Of a DNA stretch of 64,000 nt, positions 1 to 8,941 are shown piece by piece. How positions within the stretch are numbered: position 1 is the first letter of the stretch; each line of letters opens with the position of its first letter. Source of the stretch: Tardibacter sp963781025 (GTDB lineage: Bacteria > Pseudomonadota > Alphaproteobacteria > Sphingomonadales > Sphingomonadaceae); contig CAWADU010000003.1 of assembly GCA_963781025.1 (NCBI GenBank), forward strand, positions 372,001 through 436,000. The letters run 5' to 3'. A program made the position numbers and the translations under genes. Below the pieces are notes generated by a model. The model was not told the origin of the DNA. It saw nothing but the letters and a program-made list of their open reading frames with translations, and ran no database searches.

Positions 1-719
1 CAGAAAGCCATGCCATGGCGTTCCGGCCTTGCGCGTTTTTCGGCCTTCACGGGGAAACCCTCGGGCGCGCCGAGCCCGTACGCCCGGCAAAATGAGGACA
101 GGGGGCACGACAGGCATCGCGGCGATCGTGGCGTGCAGATGGTCGCGCCCAGATCCATCATCGCCTGCGCGAAATCCCCCGGGCGGATTGCGGGCGTGAG
201 CGTCGCCGCCAGCCGTCGCAGCGCGGCCTTCGCCCCCGGCAGCGCTTCTTCGACCGCAAATAATCGGGCGACAACCCTCTCGACATTGCCGTCGACGACC
301 GTAGCGGGTTCATCATGGGCGATGGCGGCTATGGCGGCGGCGGTGTAGGCGCCGATGCCGGGCAAGCTCAGCAGCGTCGCCTCGTCTTTCGGGAACGCGG
401 CGCCGTGCCCTTCGACCACCGCACGGGCGCAAGCAAGCAGGTTGCGCGCACGGCTGTAATAGCCGAGCCCCGCCCAGGCCGCCATGACGTCAGCATCGTC
501 GGCCGCCGCCAGCGTTTCGATTGTCGGCCATCGCTCCTGAAAACGCGAAAAATAAGGGATAACCGCTGCTACCGTGGTCTGCTGGAGCATGATCTCCGAC
601 ATCCAGACCGCATAGGGATCGGCCCCCGCATTCGATCCCGGCGGCGTCCGCCAGGGCAGTTTTCGCGCGTGGCGGTCGTACCATTTCAGTAATGTGTGAG
701 AGACGTTCTCGACGGCCAT
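1..719 (-). CDS. mutY: A/G-specific adenine DNA glycosylase MutY (3' part cut off by window edge)
   Basis: Base-excision repair enzyme that removes adenine mispaired with 8-oxoguanine. Translating the minus strand from the ATG at 719 gives MAVENVSHTLLKWYDRHARK, followed by the catalytic-Glu segment SEIMLQQTTV, the helix-hairpin-helix LPGIGAYTAAAIAAI with the catalytic Asp in VVDGNV, and a [4Fe-4S] loop with Cys spaced C-X6-C-X2-C-X5-C (CTPRSPRCLSCPLSSFC). About 239 codons are present and the frame is still open at base 1, so the C-terminal NUDIX-like 8-oxoG recognition domain lies outside the window. It is divergent from the dciA-like gene, an arrangement I recall as common in sphingomonads. 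Family assignment is firm. Only the 3' end is unknown. Confidence 0.93.
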   Translation of the reverse strand, partial: MAVENVSHTLLKWYDRHARKLPWRTPPGSNAGADPYAVWMSEIMLQQTTVAAVIPYFSRFQERWPTIETLAAADDADVMAAWAGLGYYSRARNLLACARAVVEGHGAAFPKDEATLLSLPGIGAYTAAAIAAIAHDEPATVVDGNVERVVARLFAVEEALPGAKAALRRLAATLTPAIRPGDFAQAMMDLGATICTPRSPRCLSCPLSSFCRAYGLGAPEGFPVKAEKRARPERHGMAF

Positions 720-744
720 GGCCTGCCTATGGCATGGGTTGCAC

Positions 745-1280
745 ATGGGTGGAACCGACAAGCGTGGAACAGGCGGACAAAAGCGGCGGTCAGGGGGCTC
801 GCGCGCGATGGCAGACATCGTGCCGGTCGTCGGTCGCGCGGCGTTCCGGCGGTTCGGTTTCATGCAGAGCGCCGTGGTCAGCCGCTGGCATGAAATCGTC
901 GGCGACCGTTACGCCGAGGTGTCCGCCCCGAATCGATCCGCTTTCCGCAGGGCGAGCGCGGCGAAGGGACGCTGACGCTTACCGTGGAGGGCGCGTTCGC
1001 CCCCATGCTCCAACAGGTGGTGCCCGAGATTATCGAGCGCGTGAACCGTTTCTTCGGCTATCGCGCCGTCGCCCGCGTTTCACTGCGCCATGGCGTGGTG
1101 ACGACGCGCCGGGCCAAGCCGAAAGCGCCTGAGCCGGTAGTGCCGCTGCCCGCCGAAATGGCGTCCAGCCTGCGCGCGATCGCCGACGACGGCCTTCGCG
1201 CCTGCCTTGAGTCGCTCGCGCGGCGCGTATGCGCGAGCGACGGCCCTCCCGTTTTCGAAAAACCGTCCAACCTGAAATGA
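745..1280 (+). CDS. DUF721 (DciA-like) protein, frame broken by a 1-bp deletion near 930
   Basis: DUF721 proteins are the DciA family, which helps load the replicative helicase DnaB in bacteria lacking DnaC. The first frame carries VGRAAFRRFGFMQSAVVSRW and EIVGDRYAEVSAP, then runs out of frame to a stop at 975. The second frame resumes with the rest of the domain (LTLTVEGAFAPMLQQVVPEI, FFGYRAVARVSLRHG) and ends at 1280. Restoring one G in the CCGAATCG stretch near 930 gives a continuous reading (SAPESIRFPQGERGEGTLTL). The start is uncertain: ATG 745 keeps the basic N-terminus usual for the family, while ATG 808 has a better ribosome site (AGGGGG at 792-797). A sequencing error is as likely as real decay. 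Confidence 0.72.
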
Positions 1281-1300
1281 CGAGTGGAGCACATCCTTCC

Positions 1301-2032
1301 ATGAATTCGCTTCTGAAGATCGCGGGGCTCGGCCTTGCTCTCCTGACTGTCGCCTGCAACCAGGACGCGGCGACCAACAATGCCGATGCCATGGCGAAAT
1401 CTTCCAAGCCGCAGCCGGGCAAGGACTGGACGAAAATGGTTGTGGCGACGCCCGAAGGCGGCTTCCGCATGGGCAACCCCGACGCGACAGTGAAGCTGCT
1501 AGAATTCGGCTCGTTCACCTGCCCGCACTGCCGCGCTTTCCATGACGAGGCGGCAGCGGCGCTGAAGGCGAAATATATAGCATCGGGGCAGGTCTCGTAC
1601 GAGTTTCGCTCGTTCATCCTGAACGGCATCGACGTGCCGGTGTCCCTGCTTGCCTACTGCGCGCCCCCGGCCGCCTTCTTCGCGATCCAGGACGGCCTCT
1701 ATGACACGCAGGAAGCGTGGATCGGCCATTTCCAGAAGGCGCAGGACGACATCAACAAGCTCCAGTCCGCGCCACAGGAGGCACAGTTCGCGGGCGTCAT
1801 AAAGGCGACCCAGCTCGATAATTTCTTCAGGATGCGCGGCCTGCCCGCATCGAAGCAGCAGCAGTGCCTGGCGGACAAGCCGGCGCTTGATAAGCTCGCC
1901 ACGATTCGCGGCGATGCGGTGAAGACTTACAAGCTCAGCGGCACACCGACTTTCGTCATCAACGGCGTCACTCAGGAGAATGTGTTTGACTGGAAGGCGC
2001 TTCAGCCCAAGCTTGACGCCGCGCTGAACTGA
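1301..2032 (+). CDS. DsbA-family thioredoxin-like lipoprotein (thiol:disulfide oxidoreductase)
   Basis: Predicted periplasmic disulfide oxidoreductase of 243 residues. The N-terminus MNSLLKIAGLGLALLTVAC is a lipoprotein signal with a lipobox ending at Cys19, so the protein should be membrane-anchored. The thioredoxin domain carries the active site CPHC in FTCPHCRAF (about residues 73-76) and the cis-Pro region GTPTFVINGV near the C-terminus. An in-frame upstream extension to 1229 is possible, but the ATG at 1301 directly precedes the signal peptide and has GGAG at 1286-1289. It lies between the dciA-like gene and smc, 29 bases before the smc start. The exact substrate cannot be told from sequence. 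Confidence 0.88.
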   Translation: MNSLLKIAGLGLALLTVACNQDAATNNADAMAKSSKPQPGKDWTKMVVATPEGGFRMGNPDATVKLLEFGSFTCPHCRAFHDEAAAALKAKYIASGQVSYEFRSFILNGIDVPVSLLAYCAPPAAFFAIQDGLYDTQEAWIGHFQKAQDDINKLQSAPQEAQFAGVIKATQLDNFFRMRGLPASKQQQCLADKPALDKLATIRGDAVKTYKLSGTPTFVINGVTQENVFDWKALQPKLDAALN

Positions 2033-2061
2033 CGGCGCTGGCGGACACGGCGGGGGTAGCC

Positions 2062-5000
2062 TTGAAATTCCAGCGGCTGAGGCTTTCGGGCTTCAAAAGC
2101 TTTGTCGATTCCACCGAACTCAGGATTGAGCGGGGGCTGACCGGCGTGGTCGGCCCCAATGGCTGCGGCAAATCCAACCTGCTTGAGGCGATTCGGTGGA
2201 CGATGGGCGAATCGAGCGCCCGGTCGCTGCGCGGCAGCGGCATGGAGGACGTCATCTTCGCGGGGACCGCCGCCCGCCCCGCGCGCGATTTCGCCGAAGT
2301 CACGCTGATGCTGGACAACAGCGCGCGGACTGCTCCCGCCGGTTTGAACGACGATGATACGCTTGAAGTGACACGCCGGATCGAGCGGGGGGCGGGCTCG
2401 GCCTATCGCATGAACGGCCGCGACGTGCGCGCCAAGGACGTCGCGCTGCTGTTTGCCGATGCCGCGACCGGCGCGCATTCGCCCGCGCTGGTCAGCCAGG
2501 GACGAAATCGGCGCGGTGATCGCCGCCAAGCCGGTTGAACGCCGGGCAATGCTTGAAGAAGCGGCGGGGATTGCCGGCCTCCATGTCCGCCGCAAGGACG
2601 CCGAGCAAAAGCTGCGGGCGACCGAGGCCAATCTCGCCCGGCTCGATGACCTGATGCAGCAGATGGATGCGCAGATCGGGTCGCTGAAGCGGCAGGCGCG
2701 CGCGGCCGAGCGTTATCGTGCCCTGTCCGACCAGATCCGCATCGCAGACGCGCAACTGGTCTATGCGCGTTGGCGGGAGGCAGCCGAGGCTGCCGACACT
2801 GCCCGGGCCGAGGCGCAAAGGGCCGAAGCGCTGGTCGCGATAGCGGGAGATGCGCAGGCGGCCGCCGCGACGGCGCAGGCGCTGGCTGCAAAAGCGCTGG
2901 CCGATATCCGGACCGAGGAAAGCCGGGCGCGCGACGCCGTGACGCGGATCGCCGCCAGATTGGAGGCGCTGGAAGCCGAACGGGCGGCGCACGATCGGCG
3001 GGTTCGCGAGCTGGAAAGCGCCGTGGTCACGCTGGCCGCGGACAGGAAGCGCGAGGCCTCGCTTGCAGAGGATGCCCGCGCGGCACTGGACCGGCTGGAG
3101 GCCGAGGACAAGGCGCTGAGGGCGCGGCTGGAGGAGGCGCGCGGATCGATCGGGGCGCTTCAGGCGCGCGTTGGCGAGGCGGAGCGCCACACCGACGCCT
3201 GCGAACGGGCGATGGCCGAAGCGATCGAACATCAGGCGGCCGCACAGGCGAAAGTGCGGCTGGCGGAGGCTGCGGTCGCCCAGGCCGAGGCGCAGGCGCG
3301 GCGGCTCTCCGCCGAGGTGGAACGGCTGGAGCGGGAACGCGGGGCACTGGCCGCGGACAGCGGCGCCGCACTCCGATTGGCTGAGGCCGAGCGCGCCGTC
3401 ACGGAACTGGCGCGACAGGTGGACCATTGGACGGCCGAACTTGCAGCGGCGGACGAAGCGCGCGAGCACGCGGCGGCAGCCAGCGAGGCGGCGCGGACGG
3501 AGGCGGCCGGCGCGCGGGCGGCGCTGGCGGCTCTGAAGGGCGAGCGGCAATCGGTGGCGAGGCTCGCCGCTATCCCCGAATCGGCGGCGCGCTCGGCTTT
3601 GGCGCGGGTTCGTCCGGCACCCGGCTATGAAAAGGCGTTGGCGGCAGCACTTGGCGATGATCTGGACGCGGCGGTTGGGGAACGCGACGCGGTGCGCGCC
3701 TGGCTGGGCGGGGGTGGCGAAGGCGATCCTGCCTTGCCGCCGGACGTGGTGCTGTTGTCGGACCATGTTTCTGCTCCACCCGAATTGGCGCGCAGGCTGA
3801 GGCAGGTGGGCGTGGTCGAGTTTGACGACGGCTCTGTCACGCTTGCCATGGGGCAGCGGCTGGTGACGCGCGACGGTGTGTTGCGGCGTTGGGACGGCTT
3901 CGTCGCGCGCGGATCGGGCGCGGCGGCGGCTGAACGGCTGGTGCAGGGCAACCGGCTGGCCGCGATCGATGCCGCGCTGCCGGCGGCCGAAGCGGCGGTG
4001 GCCGAAGCCAATTCGGTCGTGGCGCGGCTGGATGAGGCGCATCGGGCGGCCCGCACCCGTGAGACTGAGGCGCGGGCGGCGATTCAGCGAACGGAGCAAG
4101 AGCGCCGCAAGGCTGAAGCGCAGCTTGCTTCCGACCGTGCCGCTGAAGAACGCCGGACGACACGGCTGGCTGATCTCGATCAGGCGCTTCTACGGTCACA
4201 GGGTGAATTCGGAGATGCGGACCGGGACGCCGACGCAAGGCATGCCGAGCTTGCCGGACTGCCCGAACTTGATTCGTTCATCATCGCGGCGACCGATGCG
4301 CGCCGGAGCGCGGAAAGTGCACGCGCCGCGCTCGCCCAGGCACGCGCGGGGCAGGGCGAGGTGTTGCGTATGATCGCGGCGGATCAGGAACGTCAGGTCG
4401 CTATCGCGCGTGACATGGAGGGGTGGGCCGACCGTGCCGAAACTGCCAGCCGCCGCGATCGTGAATTGACGGAGCGCGCCGCCGCGCTCGACGAAGAACG
4501 CGCCGTGGTTGCGGCGGCGCCGCCCGACCTGCTGCACCGGTCGCAGGCGCTTCAACAAGAAGCACAGGCCGCGCGTGAGGGCGAATCGCAAGCCATGGCG
4601 ACGTTGCGTGAAGGCGAGCAACAGGCGCAGGCCGCCGATCGCCATCTTGCCGATGCCAATGAAGCGCTGGCGGTCGCGCGCGAGGCGCGGGCAGGAACCG
4701 CCGCGCGGGCCGAAGCCCAGGAAGCGCGGCGGCAGGAAATGAACCGCCTCGCCGGCGAACGTTTCGAATGCCCGCCGCCGTTACTGCCGGAACGGGTCGG
4801 CTTTGATGCGGCGGAAGCCGGCGACGTGTCCCGCTCTTCCGCGCTGCATGAAAAGCTGACGCTGGACCGCGAACGCCTGGGCCCGGTCAATCTCGTGGCC
4901 GAGCGCGAACTTGCCGAGATCGAGGAGAACCGCGCCACCAGCATCGCCGAGCGGGACGAACTGGAGCAGGCGATTCACCGGCTGCGCGGATCGATCGGCA

Positions 5001-5503
5001 ATCTCAACCGCGAGGGCCGCGCCCGGCTGCTGGCGGCCTTCGAGCAGGTGGACCAGCATTTCCGTTCCCTGTTCACAACCCTGTTCCAGGGCGGCAGCGC
5101 GCACCTTGCCCTGATCGATTCGGACGATCCGCTGGAGGCGGGGCTTGAGATCATGGCCCAGCCGCCGGGAAAGAAGCTGGCCACGCTGACGTTGCTTTCG
5201 GGTGGCGAACAGGCATTGACGGCAGTGGCGCTGGTATTCGCGCTGTTCCTCACCAATCCCGCGCCGATCTGCGTGCTGGACGAGGTCGATGCCCCGCTCG
5301 ACGACGCCAATGTCGAACAATTCTGCGACTTGCTCGACCGGATGGCGGGGGAAACCGACACGCGATTCCTGATCGTCACCCATAATGCGGTAACGATGAG
5401 CCGGATGCATCGGCTCTATGGCGTCACCATGGTGGAGCGCGGGGTTTCGCGGCTGGTCTCGGTCGATCTGCGCGGGGCCGAAACGCTGCTGGCTGCCGAA
5501 TAG
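2062..5503 (+). CDS. smc: Chromosome segregation protein SMC, frame broken by a 1-bp insertion at about 2505
   Basis: Structural maintenance of chromosomes ATPase, the core of the bacterial condensin with ScpA and ScpB. The first frame starts at TTG 2062 and holds the Walker A GPNGCGKSN (about residue 33). At 2505-2507 a run of three A occurs where two would keep the frame (VSQGRIGAVIAAKPVERRAM). The second frame continues to 5503 with long Ala/Glu/Arg-rich coiled coils, a central hinge (around GYEKALAAALGDDLDAAVG), the ABC signature LSGGEQAL and the Walker B CVLDEVDAPLDDANVEQF. The corrected length of about 1147 residues is normal for the family. Because Smc matters for viability and both halves are fully conserved, a base-calling error is more likely than a true pseudogene. 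Confidence 0.9.
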
Positions 5504-5570
5504 CCGGCGGGCCTCGCCGATGCGGTCGGCAGTGGTGGTTGGCGGCCTGAAATTCACGCCTCGCGTTTGG

Positions 5571-5599
5571 TTGACATGCACTGGCGGCGCAACTAGACG
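5571..5599 (+). promoter_or_regulatory. Candidate sigma70-type promoter of the F0 ATP synthase operon
   Basis: TTGACA at 5571-5576, a 17-base spacer and TAGACG at 5594-5599 form a good -35/-10 pair in the 182-base gap between smc and atpI. It is about 90 bases upstream of the atpI start and points at the atp genes. The match is by eye and no transcript evidence is available. Confidence 0.5.
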
Positions 5600-5685
5600 G
5601 AGACGCGCTTCGGCGGGAGACCGCCGATGGCCGTCGCTTGGGTGAAAGCCTGGCGGCGTTTTTATATCAGGGGCATTAGTTCGCA

Positions 5686-5988
5686 TTGCCAGACGATCGC
5701 CGTACCGACGGGGATGACCTCGACCGCCGCTTGGACGCCGCGCGCGCCGAACAGCGGAAAGGGATTTCCGACGCGGAGGCCCGGGCCGAAAGCCGCGGTT
5801 GGGCCATCGGGGTGGAATTTGTCGGTGCGATCTTGGTGGGGGCGTTTCTGGGCTGGCTGCTTGACGGCTGGCTGGGGACCAGGCCCTGGCTCCTGATTGT
5901 GTTTTTCCTGCTCGGCTTCGTCACTGGCGTGCGCCGGGCGATGCAGACGTCGAAGCAATTCGACGCGACGCAGAACAATGACGAATAG
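5686..5988 (+). CDS. atpI: AtpZ/AtpI-family F0F1 ATP synthase assembly protein
   Basis: Small membrane protein of 100 residues thought to help assemble the c-ring and possibly carry Mg2+/Ca2+. It has a charged, Asp/Arg-rich cytoplasmic N-terminus of about 40 residues, followed by two hydrophobic segments (WAIGVEFVGAILVGAFLGWL and PWLLIVFFLLGFVTGV) in the arrangement seen in alphaproteobacterial AtpI/AtpZ proteins. The first gene of the F0 operon, it ends 17 bases before atpB. The start is TTG at 5686, with CAGGGG about 12 bases upstream. No in-frame ATG precedes the membrane part, so TTG is the best choice. Confidence 0.85.
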   Translation: MPDDRRTDGDDLDRRLDAARAEQRKGISDAEARAESRGWAIGVEFVGAILVGAFLGWLLDGWLGTRPWLLIVFFLLGFVTGVRRAMQTSKQFDATQNNDE

Positions 5989-6004
5989 CTGAGGCAAAGA
6001 CGCG

Positions 6005-6733
6005 ATGGCCAACCCGATGGAGCAGTTCGAGCTCGTGAAGCTGAAGCCGCTGGATGTGGCCGGCTATGACGTCTCGTTCACCAACTCTTCGTTGTGGATG
6101 CTGATCGCGCTGCTGGGCATTTCGGCCTTCCTGTTCATCGGCACCGCGCGGCCGCAGCTGGTTCCCGGCCGCTGGCAGGCGGCAGTCGAATACATGTATG
6201 ATTTCGTTCGAAAAATGCTGGATGACAACGTCGGTCCAGAAGGCCGGCGCTATGTGCCGCTGATCTTTTCGATCTTCATCTTCGTCCTCGCATGCAATCT
6301 TTTGGGGCTGCTGCCCTGGATCGGCGCGTTCACGCCGACCTCGCATGTCGCCGTGACGCTTGGGCTCGCGGTGCTGGTGTTCTTCACGGTTTGCATCGTC
6401 GGGTTCCTGCGCCACGGGCTGCATTTCTTCGCGCTGTTCTGGCCGAAGGACACCAACATCTTCCTTGGCGCATTCGTTGCGATCATCGAATTTCTGAGCT
6501 TCCTGTCGCGTCCGTTCACGCTCGCTATCCGACTTTTCGCCAACATGACGGCCGGCCACGTGCTGCTCAAGGTCTTCGGCAGCTTCGTCGTGGCGCTGGG
6601 CGTGTTCGGGGTCGTACCGCTGGGTGTCAACGTCGCGCTCACCGCGCTCGAGCTCCTGATCGCGGTCGTGCAGGCCTATGTGTTTGCGCTGCTCGCGTCG
6701 ATCTACCTGAACGACGCGGTCAATCTGCACTGA
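6005..6733 (+). CDS. atpB: F0F1 ATP synthase subunit a
   Basis: Proton channel subunit a of the F0 sector, 242 residues with five to six membrane helices, the usual length for alphaproteobacteria. The essential channel arginine lies in the conserved segment RPFTLAIRLFANMTAGHVLL, and the C-terminal helix ELLIAVVQAYVFALLASIYL is typical. It lies between atpI and atpE with 46 bases to the next gene. The F1 genes (atpHAGDC) are not in this window, which is normal for alphaproteobacteria, where F0 and F1 operons are separate. Confidence 0.97.
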   Translation: MANPMEQFELVKLKPLDVAGYDVSFTNSSLWMLIALLGISAFLFIGTARPQLVPGRWQAAVEYMYDFVRKMLDDNVGPEGRRYVPLIFSIFIFVLACNLLGLLPWIGAFTPTSHVAVTLGLAVLVFFTVCIVGFLRHGLHFFALFWPKDTNIFLGAFVAIIEFLSFLSRPFTLAIRLFANMTAGHVLLKVFGSFVVALGVFGVVPLGVNVALTALELLIAVVQAYVFALLASIYLNDAVNLH

Positions 6734-6779
6734 GTTTTTTCGTCAACCAACATCAGTTCGTACAGAAAGGTTTAGGGAA

Positions 6780-7004
6780 ATGGATCCAGCATCAGCGAAA
6801 ATGATCGGCGCGGGTATCGCGGCTGTCGGCGCAGGCCTTGCGGCCATCGGCGTGGGTCTGATCTTTGGCAACTACCTGCAGGGCGCGCTGCGCAATCCTG
6901 CGGCTGATGCCAAGATGGGCGGCCGTCTGATTTTCGGTTTCGCCGTGACCGAAGCGCTTGGTCTTATCGCGGCTGTTGTCGCGCTGGCGCTGGCATTCAG
7001 CTAA
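6780..7004 (+). CDS. atpE: F0F1 ATP synthase subunit c
   Basis: Proteolipid of the rotor ring, 74 residues forming a helical hairpin. The polar loop RNP (residues 38-40) and the ion-binding carboxylate Glu58 in FAVTEALGLIAAV are both present. The sequence is nearly all Ala, Gly, Leu and Ile otherwise. A Glu with no extra polar ligands around it points to H+ rather than Na+ coupling. Start ATG 6780 is preceded by an AGGG-rich stretch (TTTAGGGAA). A short GC hairpin follows the stop codon. Confidence 0.97.
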   Translation: MDPASAKMIGAGIAAVGAGLAAIGVGLIFGNYLQGALRNPAADAKMGGRLIFGFAVTEALGLIAAVVALALAFS

Positions 7005-7021
7005 GGTGACCGCTCGTGGCT

Positions 7022-7038
7022 CCGGCGCATGGCGCCGG
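7022..7038 (+). other. GC-rich hairpin between atpE and atpF'
   Basis: CCGGCGC (7022-7028) and GCGCCGG (7032-7038) can pair as a 7-bp stem with a 3-base loop, 17 bases after the atpE stop. There is no T-run, so it is not a classical terminator. It could stabilise the atpE message or slow polymerase, which would fit the high copy number needed for subunit c. The role is inference. Confidence 0.4.
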
Positions 7039-7080
7039 GGCGACGGGCTCCGGCAGACTTGAAGCAAAGAAGCGATATCC

Positions 7081-7572
7081 ATGCCTCAGTTCCAGCTCGA
7101 TAATTTCATCCCCCAGCTTGCGTGGCTCGCGCTGTTTTTCGCGATTCTGTATTTCGGAATCGTGCGGATGTCGCTGCCCCGCATCGGACGGGTGATCGGC
7201 GAGCGGGAACAGACGGTGGAAACGGATCTTTCCGCCGCCGAAGGCGCAAAGGGTGACGCGGAGACCATCCGCGATGCCTATGAGCAGGATATCGCAACCG
7301 CGCGGGGCCATGCGCAGACCGCCGTGGCGGCAGCCAAGGCGGACGTAGCTCGGTCGATCGAAGGCCGTCTGGCCAAGATTAATGCCGAACTCGAAGAAAA
7401 GACAATCGCCGCTCAGACCGGAATTGCCGGGCAGCGCGATGCCGCAATGGGTCAGGTCGCCCGCATCGCCGAAGAGGCGGCGCAGGTGATCGTCGAGCGG
7501 TTGACGGGACGCGCGGCCGCCAAGAACGATGTCGAGCAGGCTGTGACCGCCGCCATCGTCAAAGCGGCCTGA
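7081..7572 (+). CDS. atpG: F0F1 ATP synthase subunit b' (peripheral stalk)
   Basis: 163-residue stator subunit. One N-terminal membrane helix (QLAWLALFFAILYFGIV, about residues 12-28) is followed by a long Ala/Glu/Gln-rich amphipathic helix typical of the right-handed stalk coiled coil. Phototrophs and alphaproteobacteria carry two different b-type subunits, and this first copy, lacking the long N-terminal extension of the second, is the b' form (called atpF2 or atpG). It is followed after 10 bases by atpF. Which of the two copies is called b or b' rests on order and length only. Confidence 0.9.
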   Translation: MPQFQLDNFIPQLAWLALFFAILYFGIVRMSLPRIGRVIGEREQTVETDLSAAEGAKGDAETIRDAYEQDIATARGHAQTAVAAAKADVARSIEGRLAKINAELEEKTIAAQTGIAGQRDAAMGQVARIAEEAAQVIVERLTGRAAAKNDVEQAVTAAIVKAA

Positions 7573-7582
7573 GGAGATTCAG

Positions 7583-8173
7583 GTGGCAGAGACCGCACAA
7601 GAAACAACGCACGGACCGGCGGCCGAACTTCACGCCGGCACCGAAGTGCCCAGCGTCGCCCATGGCGAGGCGCATCCAACAATGCTCGGCCTTGATGCCG
7701 AGGGTTGGGTTTATGTGGGCATCACGATCTTCTTCCTGCTGGCGATCTTCGTCGGCAAGGCGCCGAAGTTGATTGCCAATTCACTTGACCGGCGCATCGC
7801 CGATACGCGGCGCCAGCTTGATGAAGCCAAGGCGATACGCATGGAAGCGGAAGCTCTGCTGGCCGATGCAAGGACGCGCCAGAAAGCCGCCGCCAGCGAC
7901 GCTGCCGCTATCGTCAAGCATGCGGAAGTCGAAGCGGCCCAGCTCGTCGCCAAGGCGGAAGCCGATGCCGAAGCGTTGATCGAACGCCGCCGCCGGATGA
8001 CCGAAGACAAGATCGCGGCTGCCGAACGCGCCGCACTCGATGGTGTCCGCCAGGCCGCCGCCGATGCAGCCGCCAAGGCGGCGGAAGCGGTGATCGCTTC
8101 AAACCTGACCAAGGAAGACAGCGTCAGGCTGATCGATCAGGCTATCAGCGAGATCGACACCCGGCTGCATTAG
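7583..8173 (+). CDS. atpF: F0F1 ATP synthase subunit b (peripheral stalk)
   Basis: Second stator subunit, 196 residues, started by GTG at 7583 with GAGG at 7571-7574 in the preceding gap. A hydrophilic N-terminus of about 45 residues precedes one membrane helix (GWVYVGITIFFLLAIFVG), then a long charged coiled coil (LIANSLDRRIADTRRQLDEA and on) to the C-terminus. It is the last gene of the F0 operon. A leftward GST gene ends 61 bases downstream, and no clear terminator is visible between them. Confidence 0.92.
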   Translation: MAETAQETTHGPAAELHAGTEVPSVAHGEAHPTMLGLDAEGWVYVGITIFFLLAIFVGKAPKLIANSLDRRIADTRRQLDEAKAIRMEAEALLADARTRQKAAASDAAAIVKHAEVEAAQLVAKAEADAEALIERRRRMTEDKIAAAERAALDGVRQAAADAAAKAAEAVIASNLTKEDSVRLIDQAISEIDTRLH

Positions 8174-8234
8174 GAGCGTCCCAGCGCAGCCGGAACGCTT
8201 CCTCCCGATAAGCTATGCGACCATGTTGCAAGGC

Positions 8235-8867
8235 CTAAGCCGTGGCGCTGGGCCTTGCAGAAACGTCCGCATGCCAGCGGCCGAGATTGACGAGTTCTTC
8301 GCCCGGCATAAGCCTGGCTGTCTTGGCGAAATCGATCGAGATCAGCAGCGTGATGTCGGCAAAGCTGTAGCGATCGCCTGCGATGAAGGCGTTTTTCGCC
8401 AGTTGCGCGTCCGCCGCCTTTACAAAGCTGTCGAACATCACGCGTCCGCGCGTGACCAGCTCTGGAATCTGGGGCAGTGGCGGCCATTTGCCCGATACGC
8501 TCCGATCCCTTAGTGCCGGGTGGGAGTTGCGAAAGACATTGGCCACCGGCGCATAGCAATCGGTTTCGATGCGGCTGGCCCATGCCTGTACCAAGGCGAT
8601 TTCCCGCGCATCCCGGCCAAACAAATTGGGCTCTGGATGCAGAACTTCGAAATAGCGGCAGATGGCCGAGGATTCGTCGATAACCGTGCCATCGTCGAGA
8701 AGCAGTGCGGGAACCATCCCGCGCGGGTTGATGGCAAGATATGGGGGTTGGGCCTGCTCGTCCTTGCTGAGGTCCAGCGTCACGCGTTCGACCTCGATGC
8801 TTTTTTCGGCGAGGAAAATCCCCACCTTGCGCGCACTGGGGGCCCATGAACCGTCGAAAAGCTTCAT
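8235..8867 (-). CDS. Glutathione S-transferase family protein
   Basis: 210-residue GST-fold protein. The N-terminal thioredoxin-like domain begins MKLFDGSWAPSARKVGIFLA, with Ser in the position often used to activate glutathione. It includes the cis-Pro region GMVPALLLDDG and the gamma-glutamyl-binding DESSAICRYFE. The helical C-terminal domain holds the GDRYSFADITLLISIDF motif typical of GSTs. Substrate is unknown; sphingomonad GSTs often serve detoxification or lignin-type ether cleavage. It is convergent with atpF and its start overlaps the upstream extension of the rightward GNAT frame. Confidence 0.9.
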   Translation of the reverse strand: MKLFDGSWAPSARKVGIFLAEKSIEVERVTLDLSKDEQAQPPYLAINPRGMVPALLLDDGTVIDESSAICRYFEVLHPEPNLFGRDAREIALVQAWASRIETDCYAPVANVFRNSHPALRDRSVSGKWPPLPQIPELVTRGRVMFDSFVKAADAQLAKNAFIAGDRYSFADITLLISIDFAKTARLMPGEELVNLGRWHADVSARPSATA

Positions 8868-8941
8868 ACTCGCCTGCCTTTTTTCTTTGCCTGGTCACAA
8901 GCGGCTGCTACGGCGCGCTCGATTATGTGGTTTGGCCCAAT

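Noticed and set aside
2492..4099. 535-codon open frame antisense to smc
   Set aside because: Low-complexity Arg/Leu-rich translation opposite a clear coiled-coil gene.
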